Of a stretch of 9,477 nucleotides of DNA, positions 1 to 6,304 are shown piece by piece. The notes below the pieces were generated by a model that saw only the letters and a program-made list of their open reading frames with translations, had not been told where the DNA came from and ran no database searches. The position numbers and the translations under genes are program-made. Origin of the DNA: an uncultured Bacilli bacterium (GTDB lineage: Bacteria; Bacillota_I; Bacilli_A; RFN20; CAG-826). The stretch spans positions 1-9,477 of the forward strand of contig CALVMF010000044.1 of NCBI GenBank assembly GCA_944342125.1, in the 5' to 3' direction. Within the stretch, counting starts at the first letter, position 1, and the number at the start of each line of letters is the position of its first letter.

Positions 1-105
1 CAACGAGATATCAATCGAGAAATTAAAATAATATTTGAGAAAAATAACATTCAAATTCCATATCCTCAAATTGTTGTTCATGATGCAAAAGACAACAACG
101 ATTAA
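1..105 (+). CDS. MscS-family mechanosensitive ion channel, C-terminal end (partial)
   Basis: The last 34 codons of a gene that begins before the window, ending at TAA (103-105). The readable tail includes EIKIIFEKNNIQIPYPQIVVH, followed by a short polar end rich in Asp and Asn. A helix of the form 'I+..F..+.I.IPYPQ.VVH' is the usual end of the cytoplasmic domain of MscS-type channels, which open under membrane tension to release solutes during osmotic downshock. No membrane segment or pore helix lies inside the window, so the assignment rests on the C-terminal signature alone. The gene probably belongs to the chromosomal backbone to the left of the Hip island. Confidence 0.72.
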   Translation, partial: QRDINREIKIIFEKNNIQIPYPQIVVHDAKDNND

Positions 106-237
106 GTTTATTTAGTTAAGACTTATTTAGTAAAAGTAATTCAAAGCTTTAATAAATTTCCTTTTTAGGACATCAAATTCATTAAAAGTTTGAGGAAACG
201 GAACTTTTTGAATATAAAGTTTGTGAGGAAATGGAAT

Positions 238-521
238 ATGTTCAAAAGAAAAGTAACGGAAAAACTAAAAAGGTGGAAGGAAAATTATAGTGGGAAATAT
301 GCAGTCTTACTAGAAGGAGCACGCCGTGTAGGCAAGACAACAATCGCACTAATTTTGCAAAAGAAAATTATAAATCTTATATATCGATAGATTTATTTAT
401 TCAAAGATACTCACATATAATTTCAAGAAGAATATTGTTCGCTCAAAAAGATATATCCAATGATCAAGCGATTGAAAGCAAACCGATTTATTTGGCTCCT
501 ACCTTAATTGATAGCCTATAA
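238..521 (+). pseudogene. AAA_14/DUF4143-type ATPase, frameshifted and internally deleted remnant
   Basis: The start is ATG 238, with GAGGAA (about 224-229) eight bases upstream. A TTG at 190 in the same frame would only add a Lys/Arg-rich leader. The N-terminus reads MFKRKVTEKLKRWKENYSGK, followed by strand YAVLLEGA and Walker A GARRVGKTT (316-342), typical of the large AAA_14 ATPases (usually about 400 residues or more). The original frame then gives LILQKKIINLIYR and stops at 388-390. In the neighbouring frame the family sequence resumes as FAKENYKSYISID (354-392), so a one-base indel lies near 343-354. That frame runs on to TAA 519-521 as RRILFAQKDISNDQAIESK then PIYLAPTLIDSL, which resembles the family's C-terminal tail ('KD..., IYL.P'). 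The gene therefore looks frameshifted and missing most of its middle. The Walker A assignment is firm. The C-terminal match is from memory and weaker. Confidence 0.68.
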
Positions 522-588
522 ACGAATTTTAAGGGTACAACTATTACTAAAAGTTGTGGCTATTCTGAGAAAAATTTGTAAAAAATAA

Positions 589-606
589 TTGCTAATATAT
601 TATCAA
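589..606. promoter_or_regulatory. Putative HipB operator O1 (imperfect 18-bp palindrome)
   Basis: TTGCTAATATATTATCAA is a palindrome in which 8 of 9 base pairs match. It shares its layout with a second site at 630-647. The candidate -35 element TTATCA (600-605) lies inside it, so a bound HTH dimer would compete with RNA polymerase. Autorepression through paired palindromes is established for hipBA of Escherichia coli. Assignment to this HipB is inference from position and repetition. Confidence 0.5.
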
Positions 607-627
607 TTAATGGCAAAAATCTATAAA
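600..627 (+). promoter_or_regulatory. Candidate promoter of Hip module 1
   Basis: TTATCA (600-605, 4/6 to TTGACA), a 16-base spacer and TATAAA (622-627, 5/6) predict a start near 634, inside the second palindrome. That leaves a leader of about 14 bases without a Shine-Dalgarno sequence. An alternative -10, TAAAAT (634-639), would put the start at or within about two bases of the ATG, but it has a poor -35. The region is AT-rich, so chance matches are likely. Confidence 0.35.
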
Positions 628-629
628 AA

Positions 630-647
630 ATGCTAAAATATTAGCAT
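630..647. promoter_or_regulatory. Putative HipB operator O2 (imperfect 18-bp palindrome)
   Basis: ATGCTAAAATATTAGCAT has arms ATGCTAA and TTAGCAT, and 8 of 9 pairs match across the centre. It ends on the base before the start codon at 648. Its centre is 41 bp from that of the 589-606 site, about four helical turns, and the two fit a common form WTGCTAAWATATTAKCAW. The site covers the predicted transcription start. Binding by the downstream HTH protein is inferred. Confidence 0.6.
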
Positions 648-932
648 ATGTATGAGAAACCATTAGAATTTGTTACCTATTATGAAAAGCAATTAGAAAT
701 TGCCAAGCGTTTTGTTTTGATTAGAAAAAATAAAAAGATTTCCCAACGAAGATTATCTGAAATATCTGGAGTTAGCTATGCTTCTATTCGAAGATTTGAA
801 AAAACTGGCGATATATCTTTAGCTTCTTTAGTTAAGCTAGCCTTAGCTTTACAACTATATGATGATTTAGATAATCTTTTTAAAGAACGTAAAGAGTATA
901 AATCGATAGAGGAAGTAATCAATGATCGATAG
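648..932 (+). CDS. HipB-like antitoxin, XRE-family HTH protein
   Basis: A 94-residue protein with an XRE-type helix-turn-helix at about residues 20-72. The scanning helices are SQRRLSEIS (32-40) and recognition helix SYASIRRFEK (43-52), followed by GDISLASLVKLALALQL, the usual cro/C1 layout of HipB-like partners of HipA kinases. A short charged tail (KERKEYKSIEEVINDR) follows and may contact the kinase. In characterised systems the antitoxin binds HipA, holds it inactive and represses the operon as a dimer. The last codons overlap the hipA-like gene by 11 bases (922-932), so the two are one transcription unit with coupled translation. ATG 648 directly follows a palindrome, and no Shine-Dalgarno sequence is visible. 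No other in-frame ATG exists nearby. Confidence 0.88.
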   Translation: MYEKPLEFVTYYEKQLEIAKRFVLIRKNKKISQRRLSEISGVSYASIRRFEKTGDISLASLVKLALALQLYDDLDNLFKERKEYKSIEEVINDR

Positions 933-2013
933 AGTTGATGTTTTTGCTGAAAAGAATAAAGTAGGCACTTTAGCTTTAACAAAAGAAAAAAAAGTTGCTT
1001 TTCAATATAGTGAAAACTGGTTAAAAAAAGGATTTCCTATTAATCCTTTTAAGCTTCCTTTAACAAATCAAGTTTTTATTTCTTCATCACCATATTTTAG
1101 GGGATTATTTGGTGTATTTGCTGATTCATTACCTGATAGTTTTGGAGAATTAGTACTTAATAGATTTTTGAGACAAAAAGGGATAGATTCTAATTCACTA
1201 TCATCTTTAGAACGTTTAGCCTACGTAGGACCTTCAGGAATGGGAATGTTAGAGTACGTTCCAGACCTTCACGAAATAGAAACTTACGAAAAAATTGATT
1301 TTGATTTGATACAAAAAGAATGTAATGATCTTTTAAATTCAAAAGATGTAAAAGATATAAATACTTTATTCTCTTTAGCGGGCTCTAGTGGTGGAACAAG
1401 GCCAAAAGCCCTTATTAAATATAAACGAGAAGATTGGATAATAAAGTTTTCTTCAAAATTTGATCCTAAAAATATAGCTGAACTTGAATTTAAATATATG
1501 TCTTTAGCAAAAGAATTTGGTATCGATATTCCTGAAATTGAATTAATCACATCAAAAAAAGGGAATAAATTTTTCCTTATTAAACGATTTGATCGTGAAA
1601 ATAATCGCAAAATACACATGATTAGCGTAGCTGCCTTATTGGAATGTGATTTTAGAGCACCTTGTCTTGACTATAATGACTTAATTAAACTTACAAGAAT
1701 ATTAACCAATAACGATAAAGACATAATTGAGATGTATAGAAGAATGGTTTTTAACGTCTTAATTGACAATCAAGATGACCATGCAAAGAATTTTTCCTTT
1801 GTTTTTGATGAAGCGAAAAAAATGTATCGTATAGCGCCTGCATACGACATTACTCAAGGAAAGACATATTACGGCGAACATGTAACATCAGTTAATGGAA
1901 AAGGTAGAGAAATTAATGATGAAGATATGATTAATGTCGCTATAAAAAACAAAATCGATGTTACAATTGCTAAAGATATCATCAATAAATGTCACTCGTT
2001 ATTAAAAATATAA
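922..2013 (+). CDS. HipA-family serine/threonine kinase toxin
   Basis: A 363-residue protein with the full HipA layout, shorter than the roughly 440 residues of E. coli HipA. The N-terminal subdomain (about 1-110) carries FADSLPDSFGE (66-76) and YVGPSGMGML (101-110). The Gly/Ser-rich ATP loop is GSSGGTRPKALI (154-165), with a serine where HipA inactivates itself by autophosphorylation. RFDR (222-225), catalytic D285 in NQDDHAKNFS (283-292) and metal-binding D309 in AYDI are all intact, so the kinase looks functional. E. coli HipA phosphorylates GltX and causes growth arrest. The target here cannot be read. AGAGGAAG (908-915) lies six bases before ATG 922, inside the end of the antitoxin gene. 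No convincing terminator follows, and the next 650 bases are debris. Confidence 0.9.
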   Translation: MIDRVDVFAEKNKVGTLALTKEKKVAFQYSENWLKKGFPINPFKLPLTNQVFISSSPYFRGLFGVFADSLPDSFGELVLNRFLRQKGIDSNSLSSLERLAYVGPSGMGMLEYVPDLHEIETYEKIDFDLIQKECNDLLNSKDVKDINTLFSLAGSSGGTRPKALIKYKREDWIIKFSSKFDPKNIAELEFKYMSLAKEFGIDIPEIELITSKKGNKFFLIKRFDRENNRKIHMISVAALLECDFRAPCLDYNDLIKLTRILTNNDKDIIEMYRRMVFNVLIDNQDDHAKNFSFVFDEAKKMYRIAPAYDITQGKTYYGEHVTSVNGKGREINDEDMINVAIKNKIDVTIAKDIINKCHSLLKI

Positions 2014-2140
2014 AGTTTCTTTAAAGGATGCTTTTAGCAAGTACCAAATTGTACCCATTTTTTAAAAAAGAAGCCGTCTAGTAGTTTAGCTATGATTATT
2101 CTTAGTTTTAGAATTAGTAGTTTCTAATAGTTAAAATTAA

Positions 2141-2483
2141 GTTAATAAACGTGTCCTTCCTTTTATTAATATTCATTTTTTACTATCATTAAAAAGTGCT
2201 AAAAATTCTGATTTGTATCAGGTCGCTATATACAATTTAACTTATAAATTTAAATTAGGGATTTTGATGTATCCACTTTTGTTTAGCGAAGGAAACAAGA
2301 AAATAAGAACTTGATTTTATAACTTTAAATATCTCTGATTCCGATTTTGAATCTTAAGTAGCAGTAATTTCGGTTCCTTTAATATTTAAAGAAGAAGAGA
2401 TTGAAGAGAGAAATTTCAAGAGATTAGAAATGTATTTTGATCTTATTTTTAAAGGTCTAAGAAATTCAGTTGCTGGCTTATAA
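2141..2483 (+). pseudogene. Broken nuclease-like gene, possibly McrC-type remnant
   Basis: One frame is open at 2141-2311 and contains KNSDLYQVAIYNLTYKF followed by GILMYPLLFSEGNKKI. This resembles the 'DLYQ..aY ... giLiYP' segment after the PD-(D/E)XK core of McrC-type restriction subunits and related nucleases. After TGA 2312-2314 the sequence resumes one base over as DFITLNISDSDFES, meets TAA 2355-2357, then reads VAVISVPLIFKEEEIEE and LEMYFDLIFKGLRN before TAA 2481-2483. Protein-like composition across a frameshift and an internal stop shows a decayed gene missing at least its N-terminus. The McrC label is recalled from family pattern only. Another PD-(D/E)XK family is possible. Confidence 0.4.
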
Positions 2484-2556
2484 TTGGCGATTCTGTTAAT
2501 CGCTTTTATTAAGTTCAAGTAGATATAATCAATGTTTATATTCTAGTTATGTTTAA

Positions 2557-2625
2557 GAGTATGGTGAAAAAGAATTTAGTGAATGTGCTTATCTAAACTA
2601 TGATGAGCTAAAAAACTTTATTTAA
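2557..2625 (+). pseudogene. Short fragment resembling the N-terminal region of an AAA_14 ATPase
   Basis: The 22-codon stretch from GAG 2557 to TAA 2623-2625 reads EYGEKEFSECAYLNYDEL then KNFI. It resembles the segment that follows Walker A in AAA_14 ATPases ('EFGKKEY...YINFDE'). No P-loop is visible upstream, where the frame has TAA at 2554-2556, so this would be a scrap of a second such gene, different from the one at 238-521. It is short, and chance similarity is possible. Confidence 0.3.
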
Positions 2626-2658
2626 GTGTTTTATTAATTGATTCAACAACAAAAATAA

Positions 2659-2687
2659 TTGTTATTATGTCGATTTACCGATATAAT
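2659..2687 (+). promoter_or_regulatory. Promoter of Hip module 2, predicted leaderless
   Basis: TTGTTA (2659-2664), exactly 17 bases, and a perfect TATAAT (2682-2687). The predicted +1 (seven bases after the -10) is 2694, the A of an in-frame ATG, so the mRNA would have no leader. An imperfect palindrome, TATGTCG-N6-CGATATA (2666-2685, 6 of 7 pairs), lies between and over the promoter elements and could be the operator of the HTH protein. Confidence 0.55.
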
Positions 2688-2693
2688 TATGGT

Positions 2694-3083
2694 ATGACAT
2701 TCTTAGATTTATTAGCGGACAAAAAGATTACGGTTTATTCTCTTTCTTGTAAAAGCGGAGTTCCAAAAACAACTTTAACTGATATTGCTTCTGGAAAAAC
2801 CGATATTTTAGCTTGTTCAGGTAAAACCTTGTTAGCTATATCTAAAACTTTAAATGTATCTATTGAAGAATTGTTGTCTTTAGAAAAAGAGGAAGCAAAA
2901 ACAATATTGCCACCATTTTTATATGACTCCATTCAAGAATATAGAAAATCTATTCGAACAAATAGTAATTTAATTGATTGCTATAGCGACCAGCTAAATA
3001 GTTCAATTAATGTCGCAGAAGTAGAGAATCTTATTTCAAAAGAGGTAGCAGATCGTTTAAGAAACAGATATTTTAGGAGGTAA
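2694..3083 (+). CDS. HTH regulator/antitoxin with conserved C-terminal tail, partner of HipA-like kinase
   Basis: From ATG 2694 this gives 129 residues. An upstream in-frame ATG at 2667 would add nine (MSIYRYNYG), but it overlaps the -35/-10 region and has no ribosome site, so 2694 is preferred. The XRE helix-turn-helix spans about residues 1-62: MTFLDLLADKKITVYSLS, recognition region SGVPKTTLTDIASGKT (21-36), and NVSIEELLSLEKEE. This is the Firmicute type in which 'SG.P..T..DI.SGKT' is followed by a Cys-Ser-containing helix. A C-terminal segment (about 74-129) with INVAEVENLISKEVADRLRN and YFRR is much longer than a minimal HipB and may be the kinase-binding part (inference). The stop lies four bases before the kinase ATG, so the two genes form one operon. 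Confidence 0.82.
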   Translation: MTFLDLLADKKITVYSLSCKSGVPKTTLTDIASGKTDILACSGKTLLAISKTLNVSIEELLSLEKEEAKTILPPFLYDSIQEYRKSIRTNSNLIDCYSDQLNSSINVAEVENLISKEVADRLRNRYFRR

Positions 3084-3087
3084 ATTG

Positions 3088-3963
3088 ATGATTGATTTTA
3101 CAAATTTGCCTTTACGAAAGAAAGGTTATGATGGAGCCAATGGGAGTAAATTATCAATAGTTTATAGCGATAATCTTTATATGCTTAAATTCCCACTACG
3201 CAACTTAAAAAATCCTAATCTTTCTTATACAAATAGCTGTCTTTCTGAATATCTTGGTTGTCACATTTTTAATATGCTTGGAATAAATGCGCAAGAAACA
3301 CTTTTAGGGATATATAAATATCATGGAAAAGTTAGAAACGTAGTTGCTTGCAAGGATTTCACATCTTCAAATACCTCATTTATCGACTTTGCTTCTGTAA
3401 AAAACCAAATAATAGATTCAGCTTCAAATGGATATGGAACAGAGATAAAAGATATTCTTGATACATTTGAAGAGCAAAATGTTGTTGACCCAAACAAGTT
3501 AAGAGACCATTTATGGAATATGTTTGTTGTTGATGCTTTTATTGGAAACCCTGATAGAGATAACGGAAATTGGGGATTTTTATACAATCAAGAAAAAGAT
3601 GAGATGAAAATTGCTTCTATTTTTGACTGTGGCTCAGCATTATTCCCTCAAATTGATGATGATTTTATTGAAAAAATCATTTCTTCGAAAGCAGAGATGA
3701 ATGCTAGAGTTTATGATGTTCCTACTTCAGCGATACTTTTCAATGGAAAACGTGGCAATTACTTTAAAATAATAACTTCGTTAGAGTATGAAGATTGTAA
3801 CAAAGCGATAAAAAGAATAGTTCCAAAGATAAACCTTGATCAAATTAATTTATTGATTGACGAAGTAGAACTTGCAAGTGATTTACAGAAAGTTTTTCTT
3901 AAAAAAATATTAAAGATGCGAAAAGAGATAATTCTTGATTCAGCATTAGCTAAATTGAGCTAA
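3088..3963 (+). CDS. HipA_C/CtkA-like kinase toxin lacking the HipA N-terminal subdomain
   Basis: A 291-residue protein. ATG 3088 is chosen over TTG 3085 because AGGAGG (3075-3080) sits seven bases upstream. It begins directly with the kinase core: glycine loop GANGSK (16-21) with a possible autophosphorylation serine, K34 in MLKFP, E54 in SEYLG, catalytic loop D156 in GNPDRDNGNWGFL (153-165), and metal site D180 in FDCGS. This matches the HipA C-terminal fold and the CtkA family of Helicobacter. The HipA N-subdomain is absent. The catalytic loop reads D-R-D-N-G-N, where family members I recall have His or Asn at the third position. It is probably an active toxin kinase held by the upstream HTH protein. 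The substrate is unknown. Confidence 0.82.
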   Translation: MIDFTNLPLRKKGYDGANGSKLSIVYSDNLYMLKFPLRNLKNPNLSYTNSCLSEYLGCHIFNMLGINAQETLLGIYKYHGKVRNVVACKDFTSSNTSFIDFASVKNQIIDSASNGYGTEIKDILDTFEEQNVVDPNKLRDHLWNMFVVDAFIGNPDRDNGNWGFLYNQEKDEMKIASIFDCGSALFPQIDDDFIEKIISSKAEMNARVYDVPTSAILFNGKRGNYFKIITSLEYEDCNKAIKRIVPKINLDQINLLIDEVELASDLQKVFLKKILKMRKEIILDSALAKLS

Positions 3964-4019
3964 AAACAAATTGATGATAATTAAACTAGCTACTCAAATC
4001 CTAACGAATTAATGAGAAA

Positions 4020-4037
4020 AAAAGTTAAATAACTTTT
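4020..4037. terminator. Weak AT-rich hairpin between convergent genes
   Basis: AAAAGTT (4020-4026), loop AAAT and AACTTTT (4031-4037) form a seven-pair stem between the convergent kinase and nucleoside hydrolase genes, where termination on both strands is expected. The stem has one G-C pair per arm and no clean U tract, so this is only a candidate. Nothing else recognisable lies in 3964-4165. Confidence 0.25.
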
Positions 4038-4165
4038 AAAACTTTTGCAAAATCTAAAGCAATAGTTTTGCTAAATCATAAAAAAAGTTTCTAAAAACCT
4101 TAATTTTGTAGTAAAAACCCTGCAAAACCTCGATATTTTTTGATTTTTCTAAATTTAAAAGATAT

Positions 4166-5047
4166 TTATTTACTTAATGAATCAAATAAATATTTCACAA
4201 AATCAGTTCTATCAAATGAGTTTAAATAATTTAATTGATTGCCTTCTTTAACTTCTAAAAAGCAGTGTTGTGGTTTAGTGTCTTGGAAGACAAAATTTAT
4301 ATCAGCCTTAATCCATTTAAGTTCGTTAACTTTTTCTAGTCCATAAAGCGCTAAAAAGTCGTGAGGAGTAATTGGCCAGCCTGTTGATTTTTTAAAGCGA
4401 TGAATTGTAGTTTTAAGATAATCACTTAAAGCATCATTTCCTAAACTTAATAAATACTTTTCTTCTTCGCTTGTTAATTTTGTTTTTTCGGTTTCTTCTA
4501 AACCGATAGCGTATTTATTTAAAGAAGAAGAGATGACGATTTTAGCAGCTTCTATGTCACATTCAAAATTCCATTCAGGATGCTTTCTTTTATAATCGCC
4601 ACCCATATAAAATAAGGTGCGATTTTTTAAGACGTTTTCTTTATCTAAAAGAATGGCTTTCCCGATATTTGTTAGAGGTCCAATTGCTAGAATGATTGCG
4701 TCTTTATTATCTTTTAAAGCATCTATCATAGATAAACTAGCTAAATCGCTACTTGTTTCTTTAAGCGTTTCTTTATCTCGTTCGCCTATTTCCTTGCCAT
4801 ATTGACAAAATATTTCATCAGGGTTAACTGGAGTTATTCCTTTGATTGGAATGCTTTTTCCAGCATATACTGGGATGTTTCTTTTTGCTAAAGAAACAAT
4901 ATATTTTGCCATTTTAGCTCTTAAAGGTGCGTTTTTAAAAACGGTCGAAATTCCTAGAATTTCGATATCTTTATTGGTTAATAAAGCTTTTAATACAAGG
5001 GTGTCATCAATATCATCACCTAAATCAGTGTCTAGCCAAATTTTCAT
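4166..5047 (-). CDS. Inosine/uridine-preferring nucleoside hydrolase (IUNH family)
   Basis: A 293-residue enzyme that splits ribonucleosides into base and ribose in the cytoplasm for salvage. The Ca-binding signature DTDLGDDIDD (6-15) opens the protein. GPLTNI (123-128), MGGD (148-151), N160 and D164 in EWNFECDIEAA, and TPHD (227-230), which supplies the last Ca ligand, are all present and in family order. The start is placed at ATG 5045-5047, because MKIWLDTD is the family's usual beginning. An upstream ATG (5069-5071) would add MAFNYNIY but has no ribosome site. A perfect TATAAT stands six bases before the chosen ATG, suggesting a leaderless mRNA. The gene is divergent from the sugar kinase. 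Ribose release and sugar phosphorylation may be metabolically linked, but that is inference. The preferred base cannot be told. Confidence 0.9.
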   Translation of the reverse strand: MKIWLDTDLGDDIDDTLVLKALLTNKDIEILGISTVFKNAPLRAKMAKYIVSLAKRNIPVYAGKSIPIKGITPVNPDEIFCQYGKEIGERDKETLKETSSDLASLSMIDALKDNKDAIILAIGPLTNIGKAILLDKENVLKNRTLFYMGGDYKRKHPEWNFECDIEAAKIVISSSLNKYAIGLEETEKTKLTSEEEKYLLSLGNDALSDYLKTTIHRFKKSTGWPITPHDFLALYGLEKVNELKWIKADINFVFQDTKPQHCFLEVKEGNQLNYLNSFDRTDFVKYLFDSLSK

Positions 5048-5053
5048 ATAAAT

Positions 5054-5059
5054 ATTATA
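5054..5059 (-). promoter_or_regulatory. -10 element of the nucleoside hydrolase gene, predicted leaderless
   Basis: On the minus strand TATAAT is followed by ATTTAT and then ATG (5047-5045), so the predicted +1 is the A of the start codon. No good -35 is seen at 16-18 bases, and no Shine-Dalgarno sequence precedes the ATG. Confidence 0.45.
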
Positions 5060-5125
5060 GTTAAAAGCCATTTTTTAAGCACTGAGATAATTTGAAAATT
5101 ACCTTAAATAAGTACGTATATTAAA

Positions 5126-5154
5126 TTGAAAATGAAAAATGACCTAGATAAAAT
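5126..5154 (+). promoter_or_regulatory. Promoter of the ROK kinase gene
   Basis: TTGAAA (5126-5131), a 17-base spacer and TAAAAT (5149-5154) are each 5/6 to consensus. The predicted +1 is A5161, the first base of AAGGAG. The leader would be 20 bases long, with the ribosome site at its 5' end. Confidence 0.6.
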
Positions 5155-5160
5155 ATTTAT

Positions 5161-5166
5161 AAGGAG
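5161..5166 (+). promoter_or_regulatory. Unusually distant Shine-Dalgarno of the ROK kinase
   Basis: AAGGAG is 14 bases before ATG 5181, against a usual 5-9. No alternative ATG, GTG or TTG in frame lies between them, and the protein start (MKKVYIGVDVGG) is the family's normal one, so the spacing appears real. Confidence 0.55.
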
Positions 5167-5180
5167 TTTTAAACAAATTT

Positions 5181-6149
5181 ATGAAAAAAGTATATATAGG
5201 GGTTGATGTTGGCGGAATGTCAATTAAAGCTGGTTTAGTCGATGATAATGGTAAAATTTTAGTTAAAGGAACCAGAAAAACTAACAGTAAAACTGAAGGT
5301 AAAGAAGGCTTTTTAAAAGATATTAAAGACTTAATGCATGAGATGATTGATAAAGCTAGAGAAATTGAATGTGAAGTGCTTGCAATCGGTTTTGGTATAC
5401 CTGGCGTTGTCAATATTGTTAAAGGGACGATTGATTATGCATGTAATTTATATGTTGAAGATGTTCCTTTAAAAGATTATTTAAAAGATCTAAACTTACC
5501 AATCTTTTTATCGAATGATGCTAACGTTGCTGCCTTAGGTGAAGTTAGATTTGGCGCTGCAAAAGGCTATAAAGACGTCATTTTATTGACTTTAGGAACA
5601 GGAATTGGTGGAGGCGTCGTCATTGACGATAAACTTTTTGAAGGTGTCGAAGGAAAGGGTGCTGAACTTGGACATACTACAATTGTTGTTGATGGTCATG
5701 AATGTGGATGTGGAAGAAGAGGCTGCTTTGAAGCTTACGCCAGTGCAAGTGCTTTACTTGCTTTAACAAAAAGCGAGATGTTAAATAATAAAAATTCGAT
5801 GATGTGGGATTATTGTGGACACAATATCGATGATGTCAGTGGTCTTACAAGCTTTGAATGCGCTAAAAAAGGCGATGAAGCCGCAAATAAAGTAATCAAT
5901 ACCTATGTTAAATATCTTAGCGAAGGTATCCTTAATTTCTGTAACATCTTTAGACCACAAGCGATTTTAATTGGTGGTGGAATTTCTAATCAAGGCGATT
6001 ATTTAATCGATAAAGTTATCGCTTATTGTAAGAAGTTCCATTATGGATATAAAAATACTCCTGAAGTTGAAATTAAAGTTGCAACACTTAAAAATGACGC
6101 AGGAATAATTGGTAGCGCATGTCTTGCAATGGACATGTTAAAAAAATAG
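5181..6149 (+). CDS. ROK-family sugar kinase, glucokinase-like
   Basis: A 322-residue cytoplasmic kinase of normal ROK length, probably phosphorylating glucose or a related hexose with ATP. The phosphate-binding loop DVGGMSIKAG is at 9-18. Catalytic D113 lies in LSNDANVAALGE, TLGTGIGGGVV is at 137-147, and E162/H165 lie in GAELGHTTI. The ROK zinc site is complete: H165 with C175, C177 and C182 in CGCGRRGCFE. IGGGISNQGD (264-273) is the adenosine-binding part. There is no N-terminal HTH, so it is a kinase and not a ROK repressor. GlcK-type glucokinase is the first choice. N-acetylmannosamine or fructose kinase cannot be excluded. It is transcribed alone between its own promoter and a strong terminator. 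Confidence 0.9.
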   Translation: MKKVYIGVDVGGMSIKAGLVDDNGKILVKGTRKTNSKTEGKEGFLKDIKDLMHEMIDKAREIECEVLAIGFGIPGVVNIVKGTIDYACNLYVEDVPLKDYLKDLNLPIFLSNDANVAALGEVRFGAAKGYKDVILLTLGTGIGGGVVIDDKLFEGVEGKGAELGHTTIVVDGHECGCGRRGCFEAYASASALLALTKSEMLNNKNSMMWDYCGHNIDDVSGLTSFECAKKGDEAANKVINTYVKYLSEGILNFCNIFRPQAILIGGGISNQGDYLIDKVIAYCKKFHYGYKNTPEVEIKVATLKNDAGIIGSACLAMDMLKK

Positions 6150-6193
6150 TTTTCCCCGCAAAACTTAAGTATTTTATCTAAAAACGAACATTT

Positions 6194-6248
6194 AAGAGCC
6201 TTCAAAAACGACAAATCTTATCTTAAAAGAAGGCTCTTTTCTTTTTAA
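6194..6248 (+). terminator. Rho-independent terminator after the ROK kinase
   Basis: AAGAGCCTTC (6194-6203) and GAAGGCTCTT (6229-6238) form a perfect ten-pair stem with a 25-base loop. It is followed by a T-rich run, TTCTTTTT. It lies 45 bases after the stop codon and separates the kinase from the pyrG promoter. Confidence 0.8.
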
Positions 6249-6269
6249 GAGAAATTTAATAAATATGTT

Positions 6270-6298
6270 TTGAAAGAGCAGGTCTATTTATATAGAAT
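6270..6298 (+). promoter_or_regulatory. pyrG promoter
   Basis: TTGAAA (6270-6275), exactly 17 bases, and TAGAAT (6293-6298), both 5/6 to consensus. Counting seven bases from the -10 places +1 at G6305, the first base of GGGCGC. This is the best-formed promoter in the window. Confidence 0.7.
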
Positions 6299-6304
6299 TA
6301 ATAA

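Larger units (their letters stand above)
2014..2666. other. Gene-poor stretch of decayed coding sequence between the two Hip modules
   Basis: No intact gene lies here on either strand. From left to right: about 125 bases with nothing recognisable apart from short palindromes such as TTTTTTAAAAAA (2059-2070); a broken frame resembling McrC (2141-2483); about 70 featureless bases; a short fragment resembling an AAA_14 ATPase (2557-2625); and the promoter region of the second module. All pieces lie on the plus strand, consistent with decay of a defence-type island rather than a long regulatory region. Confidence 0.6.

Noticed and set aside
776..982. Minus-strand open frame over the HipB/HipA junction
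   Set aside because: It lies opposite two well-recognised overlapping genes, has no family features and no ribosome site, and so is a shadow frame. The same holds for minus-strand frames at 1284-1619, 2735-2932, 3321-3587, 7399-7605 and 7682-7882.
4047..4071. GCAAAA...TTTTGC inverted repeat in the convergent intergenic region
   Set aside because: It has six-pair arms, a 13-base loop and no U tract, within very AT-rich DNA where such repeats are expected by chance.
4617..5051. Plus-strand open frames opposite the nucleoside hydrolase
   Set aside because: The minus-strand gene has all catalytic motifs. The plus-strand frames are short, low in information and without a start signal.
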